Assembly (NCBI GenBank): GCA_930367205.1
Contig: OV884013.1
Location: 122,551,827-122,615,826 of the forward strand
Source of the DNA: Acanthosoma haemorrhoidale
Taxonomy: Eukaryota; Arthropoda; Insecta; Hemiptera; Acanthosomatidae
Length of the DNA stretch: 64,000 bases
Direction of reading: 5' to 3'
Part shown: positions 49,581 to 55,046 of the stretch, one piece after another
How the letters are laid out: each line of letters begins with the position of its first letter
How positions within the stretch are numbered: position 1 is the first letter of the stretch
Position numbers and translations under genes: made by a program
Notes under the pieces: generated by a model
Seen by the model: the letters and a program-made list of their open reading frames with translations, nothing else
Database searches by the model: none
Told to the model about the DNA's origin: nothing

Positions 49581-51247
49581 TCCTTAAGGTGTTGTTATCA
49601 ACAGTTTACTTTTAAAGTTAACTTAAGAATACGTTCAATTTTTGATATGAAAAAAGTTTTTCTATTCAAAATACTCAATGAAATATTCTTCTTTTTAGGT
49701 CCTTCAGATGAGTGTCCCTATGGATGATAACGATAGTTACCATGACTTGCAGTTGGATTTTTCTCAAAAGAACCACGCATTTTCCTTGGACAATGTCAGC
49801 TACATCACCAAGGATCATGGAGACAATGGTAAGTTTTTAATCAGACTCTTTTCCCTGCTGTGTTATACCAGTAGTAAGCGATTTTTAGATGAAGTAATCG
49901 TTCCACCTTATAAATAATATTTCCATACCTTATATCAATGTTAGAATGAGTTAACATTAGCTGTAATGTAATAATGATAGTAATGCTGAAAATAAAACTT
50001 CAGCTTCCATCCGTAACCTTCCTCGCTGTTCAAAGAACAGCACTAAACTTCCATTCAGATCATGGTTTTGGGGATTTTTGGGAACTCATAAAAAACAAAA
50101 CATTAAAGCTGTACAGCAAATAAAATTTAAGGATATTCCAAAAAATAAAGTTATGGGAACCAATTGAAATTATTTATTTAAAATAGTTCATACTTTTACC
50201 TATTTGCAATCTAATTTTCATGTCTGAGATTTTGTCCTGATAAAATCTAGTTTGTGATAAAAGTTTAGTATCACGGTTAACCTAAATGAGCCATAATAAA
50301 AAAAATGGTAGCTCCCAACACCGTTTTAGCACTTTCTGCTTCCTTTGTTGTTTTTCTATATAAACAAATTTCAAAAAATACAATTTAGGCAGTTGATGCC
50401 AACAAATATTATTTAAAATTAAAAAAAAAAACTCACATAATGGAAAAAAAAATGGTGATGCCACTGACCCTTAGATTAACATAGCTATTTATATGAAAAC
50501 ATTTTATTTCACATGTATCTAAGTTTACTGTTTATACACCCGTGTTTATAAAAATTTACCCTGATGAAGTGCGACTTCTAGGACACAGCCCTACAAACTC
50601 TGAAGCTGCAACGACAACACGGGCGTCCACGCTAGGACGACACCGCAACAACTTGCACGAAGGAGCCATCAATCTGTCATATGACAGGTATGTTAATGCA
50701 TTTTCATTTTACTAATTTTAATTCCTAATTTTATGTGCAGAAAATTAAAATTTAAAAAACGCTCACTCCAAATTTTTTTAAAAATCTGTATATAATAACT
50801 ACGAAGTGAACAGAAGTCTGTTGATAAAGCATCTAATTAATTGATAAAGTTATCAACACAAAATAACTTTTAATTTATTTTTTTAAATAGGTATGTATTT
50901 GAAATTCATTATATTACCGAACAAAATATTATTTCTCATAATATCCTTGATATTTGTTTCTTACTATCAGCTCTTGTTTTTTCTGTATAGTCACTAAACA
51001 AAGCAAAGTTTAACTATAGGGATATGAAAACGTTTAAAATAGTAGTTATTAAATATTACTGTACATTTTTTACAAATTTGTTATTGATATACATCTTGCT
51101 CATTTTCATAGATCCGATGATGAAATAGGCCACAATTCAATTCCAACAAACGACAACGTCACCTTCAGGGAGAAGAAGGATTACTCTCACCTGGGGTTCA
51201 ACTACCTCATGGATAGATCTCCGATAGAAACAACGACGGAGCTGTAG
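3769..51247 (+). CDS. Cad99C: Protocadherin-15/Cad99C-like cadherin, copy A (24 exons, 5' end outside window)
   Basis: This is the C-terminal ~1,319 residues of a single-pass cadherin. Exons: 3769-3918, 4056-4274, 18137-18331, 20017-20154, 38063-38212, 38785-38949, 40202-40354, 40559-40699, 42078-42362, 43208-43381, 43531-43740, 43834-43965, 44053-44169, 45109-45243, 45498-45609, 46278-46429, 46513-46653, 46795-47007, 47509-47774, 48291-48518, 48603-48702, 49699-49828, 50570-50687, 51112-51247. All junctions are GT-AG and keep one frame; most are phase 0. There are nine EC repeats, then a membrane-adjacent domain, a TM helix and a ~155-residue tail ending TTEL. Known for the family: PCDH15 has 11 ECs plus MAD12 and forms the lower part of hair-cell tip links; fly Cad99C controls microvillus length. 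The nine visible repeats therefore match EC3-EC11. Family assignment is firm; orthology to Cad99C rather than another fly cadherin (Cad74A, Cad87A) is inferred from architecture. Confidence 0.78.
4056..4274 (+). CDS. Cad99C: Cadherin A exon: EC3 core
   Basis: Seventy-three codons, phase 0, donor gtaaga. It shows the cadherin signatures QAVDMDTL, EYFEINPNTGTV and the strand KKFEIIVK. It joins in frame to 18137 (AEEASEGRRSATAKLLVTV), which completes the EC3 G strand across a 13.9-kb intron. Confidence 0.85.
4839..4915. repeat. Tandem repeat, 26-base unit, three copies
   Basis: The unit contains AACCATATATTTTAGGTTAA and is repeated with perfect spacing, following a run of A. Confidence 0.85.
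5564..6499 (+). CDS. Signal-peptide, Ser/Thr/Pro-rich exon inside cadherin intron: alternative first exon or nested gene
   Basis: This exon has 312 codons starting at ATG 5564 and ending in phase 0 at a strong donor (aaatcg|gtgagt). The start MLPATVLCFLGALGAAGAQG is a classic signal peptide. The rest has no cadherin fold signature: it is rich in T, S, P, E and D, with NVT, NDT and NST glycosylation sequons, and looks like a secreted or extracellular mucin-like stalk. A degenerate unit of about 50 residues recurs, with cores TTDLRYHSTGPP, TNDIQYSSTPAE, TKDFRYRPAPAG and TTEFTTPSAPKL, followed by a later SGYLDTALEA / SGHLESAIES motif. A TCAGT initiator-like site is at 5536-5540, 24 bases before the ATG. 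The next same-phase acceptor I recognise is cadherin exon 18137, so splicing would give a cadherin lacking EC1-EC3. A nested gene with small downstream exons is the alternative. Base composition is clearly coding-like against the flanks. Confidence 0.6.
6500..7901. other. Intron, no feature seen
   Basis: AT-rich intronic sequence downstream of the nested exon. No further exon was recognised. Confidence 0.45.
7902..8235 (-). mobile_element. Jockey-type LINE fragment, family 1, 3' end
   Basis: This is a 3'-terminal piece only. It shares the tail (RC ...TAATTTTAGCATAATAAAGA) and the GC-rich block around 8080-8200 with the other copies listed here. It is truncated at its 5' end. Confidence 0.7.
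8236..11716. other. Intron; no gene seen
   Basis: 8400-8900 is more complex and GC-richer than its surroundings and could be regulatory; 10914-11140 is another GC-richer patch of unknown nature. Neither has a supported reading frame. Confidence 0.4.
11717..12549 (-). mobile_element. Internally deleted Tc1/mariner-superfamily element, copy 2
   Basis: Same family as 363-1206, with matching termini flanked by TA. The N-terminal HTH domain (12180-12474) runs straight into WCHMPYSP in the wrong frame. The C-terminal part (11856-12179) reads MWFQQDGATCHTAHETIQ and CDLTPLDFFLWGYLKSKVH. The central catalytic segment is deleted at a different left boundary from copy 1. Confidence 0.85.
12550..13884. 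other. Intron; no gene recognised
   Basis: A GC-richer patch at 13440-13660 has open frames on both strands (longest 73 codons, - strand). No family resemblance or splice context was seen. Confidence 0.4.
13885..14692 (-). mobile_element. Jockey-type LINE fragment, family 1
   Basis: The - strand encodes the C-terminal end of a non-LTR reverse transcriptase (LKRQELNRRFGQLYRLLKRT, SIENKLLIYKVI, then YGIELWGTAKKSNIKRIQSF in a shifted frame) followed by the 3' UTR. It is broken by frameshifts. Confidence 0.8.
15780..15960 (-). repeat. LINE family 2 3' UTR fragment
   Basis: It duplicates 16002-16180 (shared TCTATTTACAATAGGTC and ATATGTCCTGTAGC). It sits directly beside the longer copy, giving a tandem of tail sequences. 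Confidence 0.65.
16002..16625 (-). mobile_element. Jockey-type LINE fragment, family 2
   Basis: The - strand 16370-16591 encodes a second, distinct reverse-transcriptase C terminus (LKLMIYICVFRPALLYGAPL, LQQFQNGIMRKVVRHT). Its 3' UTR occupies 16002-16369. Confidence 0.7.
16793..17365 (-). mobile_element. Solo LTR of a gypsy-type retrotransposon
   Basis: On the - strand it runs from TGTTATAATATTTGG to ...ATCATAACA, with TGTTAT/ATAACA inverted ends. It is flanked on both sides by ATAT (16789-16792, 17366-17369), a 4-base target duplication. A TATA-like GGGCATAAAAGGGCGG lies at 17291-17307. No primer-binding site or internal region adjoins it, so it is a recombined solo LTR. Confidence 0.75.
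18137..18331 (+). CDS. Cad99C: Cadherin A exon: EC3 end / EC4 start
   Basis: Sixty-five codons, phase 0, donor gtgagt. It finishes EC3 with TAKLLVTVKPVDASPP. This linker lacks the usual DxNDN calcium motif. EC4 then opens with EGFVQENSPVGTKVLDIEA and SVTDADL. Confidence 0.85.
19177..19404 (-). pseudogene. Tc1-like transposase fragment (central catalytic part)
   Basis: The - strand reads WVKVLFSDESRFCLRSAEGV, WRRINERYK and GGGVTIWAGINFYRGV. The first catalytic aspartate (FSDESRF) is present; the rest of the triad is not in this frame. Its C-terminal counterpart lies just beyond, on the opposite strand. Confidence 0.75.
19480..19725 (+). pseudogene. Tc1-like transposase fragment (C-terminal part)
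   Basis: The + strand encodes IEHLWDKLSGRIKGRPTLQD, ALTEEYENVPQAFIQNLIKS and MPHRMQTELNARSG across a frameshift. The IEH motif carries the third catalytic residue. It is inverted relative to 19177-19404. Confidence 0.7.
20017..20154 (+). CDS. Cad99C: Cadherin A exon: EC4 middle
   Basis: Forty-six codons, phase 0, donor gtgagt. It encodes YELTNDFFNIDNDGYLVV and NLDRDYPSPGRFKFQ, the E-F strand part of EC4 including the LDRE-like LDRD. It is GC-rich against the surrounding intron. Confidence 0.85.
20393..21182 (-). mobile_element. Jockey-type LINE fragment, family 1
   Basis: Homologous to 13885-14692 over its length. It includes the YLGFHLDKRLT motif near 21150 and YYVSNKTLHNDLNIPYILEL (20830-20940), then the 3' UTR ending at about 20393. 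Confidence 0.8.
21183..22419. other. Cad99C: Intron, no feature seen
   Basis: AT-rich, no supported feature. 22617-23618 is likewise featureless. Confidence 0.45.
22420..22620 (+). mobile_element. LINE 3' end with poly(A) tail (family 2-related)
   Basis: It starts with ACCGAAGGTGAGCCCCATCA, matching the complement of 56508-56528. It ends in AATAAAGAATTTTTG plus a run of A (22601-22616), so it is a retrotransposed + strand 3' end. Confidence 0.6.
23619..24091 (-). mobile_element. Internally deleted Tc1/mariner-superfamily element, copy 3
   Basis: Same family, with a larger deletion. The N-terminal sequence (ERVFILEHYLKNNE-like, 23930-24013) is joined directly to the C-terminal segment (LFEVKAVCQQAHIHPC). 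Only about 470 bases remain. The right terminus is good (RC TAAAGGGTGTCCCAGAATTA); the left terminus is eroded. Confidence 0.8.
24176..24353 (+). mobile_element. Jockey-type LINE fragment, family 1, 3' end
   Basis: A short 3'-terminal piece in + orientation. It abuts the deleted mariner copy 3 (about 85 bases away). Confidence 0.65.
24900..25200 (+). pseudogene. Possible Tc1-like transposase N-terminal remnant
   Basis: A GC-richer patch reading ARQLIESHITSSPVSVAATV and, after a frameshift, RVSHYGESRNRLLAGYP. It resembles the paired HTH region of Tc1-like transposases only loosely. Confidence 0.25.
25400..25960 (+). mobile_element. Jockey-type LINE fragment, family 1, internal
   Basis: The + strand reads QWRIKVNEAKCSHISFTL, VSETVRYLGFHLDKRLTW and, after frameshifts, SIENKLLIYKVILKPIWTYG. 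These are reverse transcriptase C-terminal motifs. Unlike the other copies it extends further 5' and lacks the 3' end. Confidence 0.78.
26536..26655. repeat. Dispersed repeat, copy 1 (with 27545-27655)
   Basis: It shares CTATGCGCAGGCGC-TCGTTTGGGATCCCCGA (one mismatch) and CAGGACAGCAGGCC...AGCAGGAGCTCACC with 27545-27655. Probably remnants of an unidentified mobile element. Confidence 0.5.
27545..27655. repeat. Dispersed repeat, copy 2 (with 26536-26655)
   Basis: Direct-orientation partner of 26536-26655, about 1 kb away. The region between them is AT-rich and unremarkable. Confidence 0.5.
27984..28530 (+). mobile_element. Jockey-type LINE fragment, family 1, 3' end
   Basis: It covers the last reverse-transcriptase residues (SNKTLHNDLNIPYILEL), the 3' UTR and the conserved tail with AATAAG/GATAAAGAAG at about 28500-28515. 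Confidence 0.75.
28531..30099. other. Cad99C: Intron, no feature seen
   Basis: Very AT-rich; nothing supported. Confidence 0.45.
30100..30615 (+). mobile_element. LTR plus primer-binding site, same family as 16793-17365
   Basis: It shares GCGGGCATAAAAG and the flanking text with the solo LTR, and a similar 3' part (TTAAAGAAAGTTTTGTTAT, CCTCAG). It ends in ACA at 30603. Two bases later TGGCGCCCGA (30606-30615) is a tRNA primer-binding site of the gypsy/BEL type. The internal region is lost beyond this point. Confidence 0.7.
30830..31270. promoter_or_regulatory. Cad99C: Candidate intronic regulatory island
   Basis: A higher-complexity block in AT-rich intron. It has CAGCTG E-box (30951-30956), GCTGATAA, TTAATTAATCAG-type homeodomain sites and GATA-like sites, but no coding frame. 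Assignment rests on composition and motif density only. Confidence 0.3.
31905..32165 (-). repeat. LINE family 2 3' UTR fragment
   Basis: It matches 16002-16270 (CATTACATCCC..., TAGCTTCGCTACATTTT, AATCTTAACCTAATTTTCCC). No reverse-transcriptase part remains. Confidence 0.65.
32450..32940 (+). mobile_element. LTR plus primer-binding site of a second LTR element
   Basis: A GC-rich block with TATA box TATATAAG (32488-32495), AATAAA (32870-32875) and a primer-binding-like TGGCGCCCGTC (32930-32940). These are the promoter, R/U5 and PBS of an LTR retrotransposon. The left boundary is uncertain. Short internal sequence may continue to about 33060. Confidence 0.55.
33240..34110. promoter_or_regulatory. 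Cad99C: Candidate intronic regulatory island
   Basis: Complex sequence with several AGATAA/TTATC sites near 33270-33300, ATTAATGAT repeats, and a GC-rich segment 33690-33930. No plausible exon. Speculative. Confidence 0.25.
34453..34624 (+). mobile_element. Jockey-type LINE fragment, family 1, internal
   Basis: A short piece matching KKSNIKRIQ... to SNKTLHNDLNIPYILELIPS, truncated on both sides. Confidence 0.7.
34625..38062. other. Cad99C: Intron, no gene seen
   Basis: Apart from the GA microsatellite no feature is supported. 34630-35240 is more complex and unexplained. Confidence 0.4.
37551..37630. repeat. (GA)n microsatellite
   Basis: About 80 bases of GA with one interruption near 37562, in the 17.9-kb cadherin intron. 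Smaller GA runs occur at 31085-31101 and 49550-49578. Confidence 0.95.
38063..38212 (+). CDS. Cad99C: Cadherin A exon: EC4 end / EC5 start
   Basis: Fifty codons, phase 0. It contains the canonical calcium-binding linker LTDVNDNAPRLP, then the start of EC5 (ILIQAGEGHRKIVQ). It follows a 17.9-kb intron. Confidence 0.87.
38785..38949 (+). CDS. Cad99C: Cadherin A exon: EC5 core
   Basis: Fifty-five codons, phase 0. It contains VNATDNDLGENAVLSYSI (DxD calcium site) and KFNIDPQTGEI, the typical cadherin E-strand motif. Confidence 0.88.
40202..40354 (+). CDS. Cad99C: Cadherin A exon: EC5 end / EC6 start
   Basis: Fifty-one codons, phase 0, donor gtgagt. It encodes ATDTGGKSGQTIVEVKV, then a non-canonical linker (IPGPNTRTPVFKQ, no DxNDN), then EC6 YEYKISEGAPINSAVATIT. 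Confidence 0.88.
40559..40699 (+). CDS. Cad99C: Cadherin A exon: EC6 core
   Basis: Forty-seven codons, phase 0. It encodes AEDPEQEKVSYSI, FAINDKTGLISV and the LDRED motif. Confidence 0.88.
42078..42362 (+). CDS. Cad99C: Cadherin A exon: EC6 end / EC7
   Basis: Ninety-five codons, phase 0, the longest cadherin exon here. It has a canonical linker (VSDINDNNPEFEKE), then EC7 with VKEGLVGAHVGRVHASDAD and FTINPQTGDV, ending LDYEKQK. The donor (gttaat) is weak, but the next exon continues the strand exactly (EYKFVVTAQDGG). Confidence 0.88.
42482..42504. repeat. (ATT)n microsatellite
   Basis: About eight ATT units in the intron 42363-43207. Confidence 0.9.
43208..43381 (+). CDS. Cad99C: Cadherin A exon: EC7 end / EC8 start
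   Basis: Fifty-eight codons, phase 0, donor gtaaga. It encodes EYKFVVTAQDGGTEPRIA, a variant linker (VNDTEDEVPVFHK), then YEATVPENVPNFVVTTVQ of EC8. Confidence 0.88.
43531..43740 (+). CDS. Cad99C: Cadherin A exon: EC8 core
   Basis: Seventy codons, phase 0. It encodes ADDPDTKKQITYII, WFSIDPKNGTIKT and LDHESEKEFKLVI, with an NNTT sequon (43693-43704). Confidence 0.88.
43834..43965 (+). CDS. Cad99C: Cadherin A exon: EC8-EC9 linker / EC9 start
   Basis: Forty-four codons, phase 0. It starts with DVNDIPPIF (near-canonical calcium linker) and runs to MVATDSDGTAPGNK of EC9. Confidence 0.88.
44053..44169 (+). CDS. Cad99C: Cadherin A exon: EC9 core
   Basis: Thirty-nine codons, phase 0, donor gtgaga. 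It encodes VQYQIVGRGKATKYFQ and IDPDSGIITV. Confidence 0.87.
44303..44409. repeat. Tandem repeat, about 34-base unit, three copies
   Basis: The unit contains AAATAAATTTGGTTCTAATA, in a cadherin intron (44170-45108). Confidence 0.8.
45109..45243 (+). CDS. Cad99C: Cadherin A exon: EC9 end, calcium-free EC9-EC10 linker
   Basis: Forty-five codons, phase 0. IDVKASDMGEPQLSTIASV is followed by VSHIAVSSPPIHLGF where DxNDNxPxF would be expected. All acidic calcium ligands are missing. In vertebrate PCDH15 the EC9-EC10 junction is likewise calcium-free and bent, so the position agrees with the repeat numbering. Confidence 0.87.
45498..45609 (+). CDS. Cad99C: Cadherin A exon: EC10 first part
   Basis: 112 bases, ending in phase 1 (donor gtaagg), unlike the phase-0 exons upstream. 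It encodes IPEDTKPGSLLKSFTVIAS and LRCSIVEGNGD. Confidence 0.85.
46278..46429 (+). CDS. Cad99C: Cadherin A exon: EC10 second part
   Basis: 152 bases; it completes the split glycine codon and ends in phase 0. It encodes MFNVNVTEQKTCDLML and LDYENQTEYSLKLRL. Its cysteine could pair with the one in the preceding exon (LRCSIV). NVT, NQT and NKS sequons are present. Confidence 0.85.
46513..46653 (+). CDS. Cad99C: Cadherin A exon: EC10-EC11 linker / EC11 start
   Basis: Forty-seven codons, phase 0. It opens with a canonical linker (VLDVNDNIPKFIYP) and continues with YYGAVAKDKKEVQTILNVK. Confidence 0.87.
46795..47007 (+). CDS. Cad99C: Cadherin A exon: EC11 core
   Basis: Seventy-one codons, phase 0, donor gtaagt. 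It encodes ANDMDSSDLTTLEYSL, YFSIDPHSGSVKTRR and LTVIANDSKDNG. The matching exon of copy B (63008-63220) has the same length but only about 39 of 71 identical residues. Confidence 0.87.
47509..47774 (+). CDS. Cad99C: Cadherin A exon: EC11 end / membrane-adjacent domain (MAD12-like)
   Basis: 266 bases, ending in phase 2. INVIDEGDRMILPVQ opens the segment. LLTELLSIATGKIVGIDRV and STDLWLYFIDPISEKIIP resemble the ferredoxin-like membrane-adjacent domain of PCDH15, which follows EC11 and dimerises. About 80 of 88 residues match copy B. Confidence 0.87.
48291..48518 (+). CDS. Cad99C: Cadherin A exon: end of MAD and transmembrane helix
   Basis: 228 bases. It encodes VIKDEDIKANITAEV and a short juxtamembrane stretch, then the hydrophobic segment VFPYAVILIAGLILVLGTAG followed by IIYICISWQR, a stop-transfer flank. 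The same length is found in copy B. Confidence 0.88.
48603..48702 (+). CDS. Cad99C: Cadherin A exon: cytoplasmic juxtamembrane
   Basis: 100 bases. It encodes the basic stretch YKAYKERVQRMYVMPRYDP and FVEPSNLKEYETQ. Copy B lacks only the serine codon (EPNLKEYETQ). Confidence 0.88.
49699..49828 (+). CDS. Cad99C: Cadherin A exon: cytoplasmic tail
   Basis: 130 bases, ending in phase 1. It encodes VLQMSVPMDDNDSYHDLQ and LDFSQKNHAFSLDNVSYITK. Nearly identical in copy B, which lacks the histidine codon after SY. Confidence 0.87.
50570..50687 (+). CDS. Cad99C: Cadherin A exon: cytoplasmic tail with tandem acceptors
   Basis: It encodes VRLLGHSPTNSEAATTTRAS and NNLHEGAINLSYDR; the donor is gtatgt. 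Two in-frame AG acceptors, 12 bases apart (exon start 50570 or 50582), fit the phase. Both are conserved in copy B. The longer form adds VRLL. Confidence 0.8.
51112..51247 (+). CDS. Cad99C: Cadherin A last coding exon with PDZ ligand
   Basis: It encodes SDDEIGHNSIPTNDNVTF and ends RSPIETTTEL, stop TAG at 51245-51247. TTEL fits a class I PDZ-binding C terminus (T at -2, L at 0). Only two of 44 residues differ from copy B. Confidence 0.88.
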
Positions 51248-52170
51248 TCGATGCAGATCGCTCAGCCCATTGACTGCTGAATAAATCGTGCAATAATACA
51301 TATAACTGTTTGTATGAGTTGTACAGATGGCAATAATTGACTGTATCTAGACATTTAATTACAATTGAATACTAAGTGCCACCGAACAGTTATGCCAAAT
51401 ACCATTAGAGTATATAGCCTTAAGAGAGATGAGTTGAGTTTTCTGTTCTCGTGATCTTCAGGAACAGTCGTCAGATGCATTAAACTACTCTGTACTATAT
51501 AAAAAAAAAATTAATAATTTAGTAAATGACAGAATTTTATATCAAATTGTTTATTTTTGTATAGATTAAGTTAAGGAGTTGACCAAGTCATTATTTTGAT
51601 AGCAAATGCATTAAATTTTACTTGAACTTATCTTAATTAATTTTTTTTTAAATGTCAAGTGAGTATTGTGTTTAGAAAATTGATAGAAATCAGAGAGAAT
51701 GTTTAAGTAAATTATTGGGTAAAATGTGATTATTGTAATTGTGATTGTACATATGAACTATTACGACCTGCTGTTGCTTGCTTATTGCTAACGATAATAG
51801 CAATGGAGTTTTATAAATTAGATTTTATTTTTATAAGTGTTCTTAATGAAAAACGATGATCTGAAAATAATAATAGATTAAGGCAATTTATTTTTTTTTT
51901 GTTTTGTGTTACATTTTAATATATTTTTTTTTTGTTTTAAGAATAGTGTATGTAAAAATTTGTACTTATTTATTGTAAATATTTGTAAATGTTTGTATTA
52001 TTTGGTTGTGTAGTTGCAACAATGTGCCTGAAAAATGGCAAATAATGCTCAAAATACTCAATGTTTACCTTGTTTGTACTTATACATTATTGATTTTATT
52101 GACTGTGGATTGTTTGTGAAGAATAATGATCTAGTAATTAGGAAAAAATAAAGATTGTAATATAAAGTTT
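51248..52170 (+). other. Cad99C: 3' UTR of cadherin copy A
   Basis: AT-rich sequence after the stop. AATAAA occurs at 51280-51285 (very early) and 52147-52152. The far one is favoured because blocks at 51374-51401 and 52024-52062 are conserved in the 3' UTR of copy B. A Pumilio-like TGTAAATA lies near 51975. The exact cleavage site is not known. Confidence 0.65.
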
Positions 52171-54062
52171 ATATATAACATTTCAATAATTTGTTCCCTC
52201 AATTTAAATACAGAATTAAGGATATATATTATGATGCATGTAAGATATACAAGGGTTTTTAATTAAAGTCAAATTTGATTAAACAATTGAGTTAGTTTCA
52301 AAAACTGAAAGGATCTTTTTATGCTATCTTGACAGTCAGCCATAGCAGACATCTTCAAAGAATATGTCCCTTAGTTAATGGTTTCTTGCTGCTCCTACAT
52401 ATTGATTGGTATAGTCCCGTAAGTGTGGGTCAGCGCAAAGCCTCGGTTATTTTGTATAGCTGTCTTCATCAGTTAAAGTTTGTTCTGTTCTTGAGCCGAC
52501 TGCATTCTATAGCTGAATTCCAGATTTTTTCTGCTTTGCACACTTGCAGCTTGAACACTGTGATCTTGTTTAATATAGCAACATTTTCATCACTGAGATT
52601 GGTTCTTGTTGCGCCTGCTACTTTTTCTCCTTCTTCATTTTTTCTGCTTGCCGGAGTCACACCCAGAAACGTACAGCTAATGCCAGAAATAAATAAGGCT
52701 GACTGATTGATACAACCATTTCTAAAAGTATTTTATTTTTTTTATATTTATTGATCGTTTTTAATTTTGACTATTCATTACTTACTTAATTTGAACAACA
52801 CGACATGTAAGTATAAAAGTTTGTTTAAAAAAAAATTTAATTGTTGAAACATTGTAGCCCTAATATAAAAATGTATTATACTAATTTTGATTGTATAGGG
52901 ATTGCTTGCTAATGGACTGAATGGGTCCAAAATGTAGCAATTATTATATTAAATTATAATAAAAATAGATTCAGAAGGATATTGTGCACACTTAGTGATA
53001 TTTATTATACATAGACATCCTTCCAATTTATAAATGTGACAATCAGTTCTATTTAATATAGCCACACAACTTATAAATAATTGAACTCCAAAAATAACAA
53101 AGAAAAATGAAGTTTTTTAACAGAATAAAATATAATATAAAAGAATGGTTCCAACATCGGTTGGATACTCCATCAAACTGCTATTCGCTTATGCTGCCCT
53201 AATACACTTGCAGAATTGTTTTTAAAATTTTTTTTTCTCCTTTTTCGGCAAACCAATTTTTCACTATAGAAGAAATACTCTTGCTTCACAATGTAAATAA
53301 TATCCCTTGTAATTTACTTAGTTAAGAATCATCATGAAATCTAAAACTAACAATATATTTTGCTAATTTTATGATGCAGTTCTGTATTATTATTGTTTAC
53401 TACTTCTATATTTGTTTACTAGTTTTACAGTTGGGCTGTACCTTAACCCGTTTAATCCCTCGCCTTCTAGTTAGGCAATAAAAAGTAATCATGAGGATTT
53501 GATTTATCAACTAGGATAACCAATTTTCAATGTTGGCTTAAAGTGATTATTAAAAAAAAAGTCTTACATAATATGTTCTATTTCAGGGTTTATTTTTTTC
53601 AGTAGATAGTGTCATTACTTATAATAAGTAATTAGATATAAAGAAGTAGCTAATGAAATATATAAAAGTTTCTAGGTTATGAACTTTATCTTCTAAATAG
53701 TTGGAATGTTTCTTATCTCTTCCTAAGTTGTTGTGCCGCAGATTTAATTAAGTAAAACCTTCACAAAGACTAAATAAACAGTAAGCATAGAAATGAAGAT
53801 TGAGCATTATATCATGGCTTCATTTGCTTTTTATTAAAATGACAAATTACAGGATAAAATAATGCAAGTCTTAATTTACCGAGACGCAAACCAAAATGGG
53901 CACCCTGCAGTATTTGTTCAGATTTCCAATAACTTTGTTATTGACATCTCCACATCCTTTTAGGATAAATAATAGGCTATATGAAATGTATTAGGAATAT
54001 TAAAAGTATAAAATAAATAAAAACCAGTGGTATTAAGTAATTTGAAATTAACAAAATTTTAA
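52171..54062. other. Region between cadherin A and the allergen-like gene
   Basis: Open frames at 52329-52706 (+, 125 codons) and 52469-52660 (-) overlap each other. Neither shows a domain, signal peptide or splice context that I recognise, so no gene is called. The rest is AT-rich. Confidence 0.4.
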
Positions 54063-54500
54063 ATTAATAGGGTGGGTTTCCACCTCTTGCGTTTATTACT
54101 GCTTGTATTTGATGGGGCATTGAGACCTAATAAGGTTTTCAATAAATTCCTGAGGGATATTTTTGTATTCTTCCGTTGAGGCAAACCTTAACTCCTGAAG
54201 TGTAAAGTTGGAAGTCTCTTTATTCGTTTTGACTACTCAACCCCTGATGTTCAATAATGTTTAGATCTGCACTACATACTGGCCACTCTAAACATCAGAT
54301 TGAAGCGTTTTCCAGGTATCGGGAAACAATTTTTGCTGTTTGGGGCCATCTGTCCAATATCGTGCAAAAACATAAATTCATCTCCAATGTAGGGTGCAAA
54401 TTGACAAATTGCCAAAACCACGGGTTTTTATTTAATTTATACTTTTAATATTCCTAATATGTTTCATAGAGCTTGTTATTAAAAGTACGTCTAGACGTTA
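54063..54500 (-). pseudogene. Tc1-like transposase fragment
   Basis: On the - strand it matches 19550-19725 (ACGGAAGAATAC, CAATGCCCCATC, AACGCAAGAGGTGG). Stops and shifts abound. An AGACGTTAATAAC motif follows both copies (19790-19802 and 54493-54505). Confidence 0.6.
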
Positions 54501-55046
54501 ATAACAAATTGATTGGAAATCAGTACAAATACTCTTGGGTTACCACTTTTTTCCCCTCTCAGTCCAATAAGGAAAAAGGAGCCGATTATCCATTTGAAGT
54601 AGTTAGTTCTTGTTATCAGGAACATTGAGTACTAAGCTTATTGCACATTCAAGCATATTATTTATTGAGTATTTAAAAAATTAATTCAAGTGTTATGTAT
54701 TGAACATTTTTTTGCGTCGGTGGCTAATAGAGTGGAACTTATTATAGTTTACTGGTGAAATTAATGGTGAAGATGTATAAGTAAAATCAATAGGTATACT
54801 TAATTGGATATATTTACATAAAAAATAAATTGAATAAAAATAAAAATTAAAAAGAGATCTTATAACATGGAATGTGGATACAGAGAATGGTTTTGTCCTC
54901 ATTGGCCAGTCTCTTCCTCTTTCTTCTCTCCGCTCAGAAACCACTGGTAAATCTGCTCCATGGTCCATGGACCATCCTGGAGATGTGGACAAAAGGATAT
55001 GCTTGCAGACATCCGTAAATACAAGAAGAGGGGGGAGCTAGACATA

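Noticed and set aside
52329..52706. 125-codon open frame on the + strand
   Set aside because: It overlaps an open frame on the other strand, has no domain, start context or splice partner, and its composition looks like a purine/pyrimidine-skewed stretch. No gene was called.
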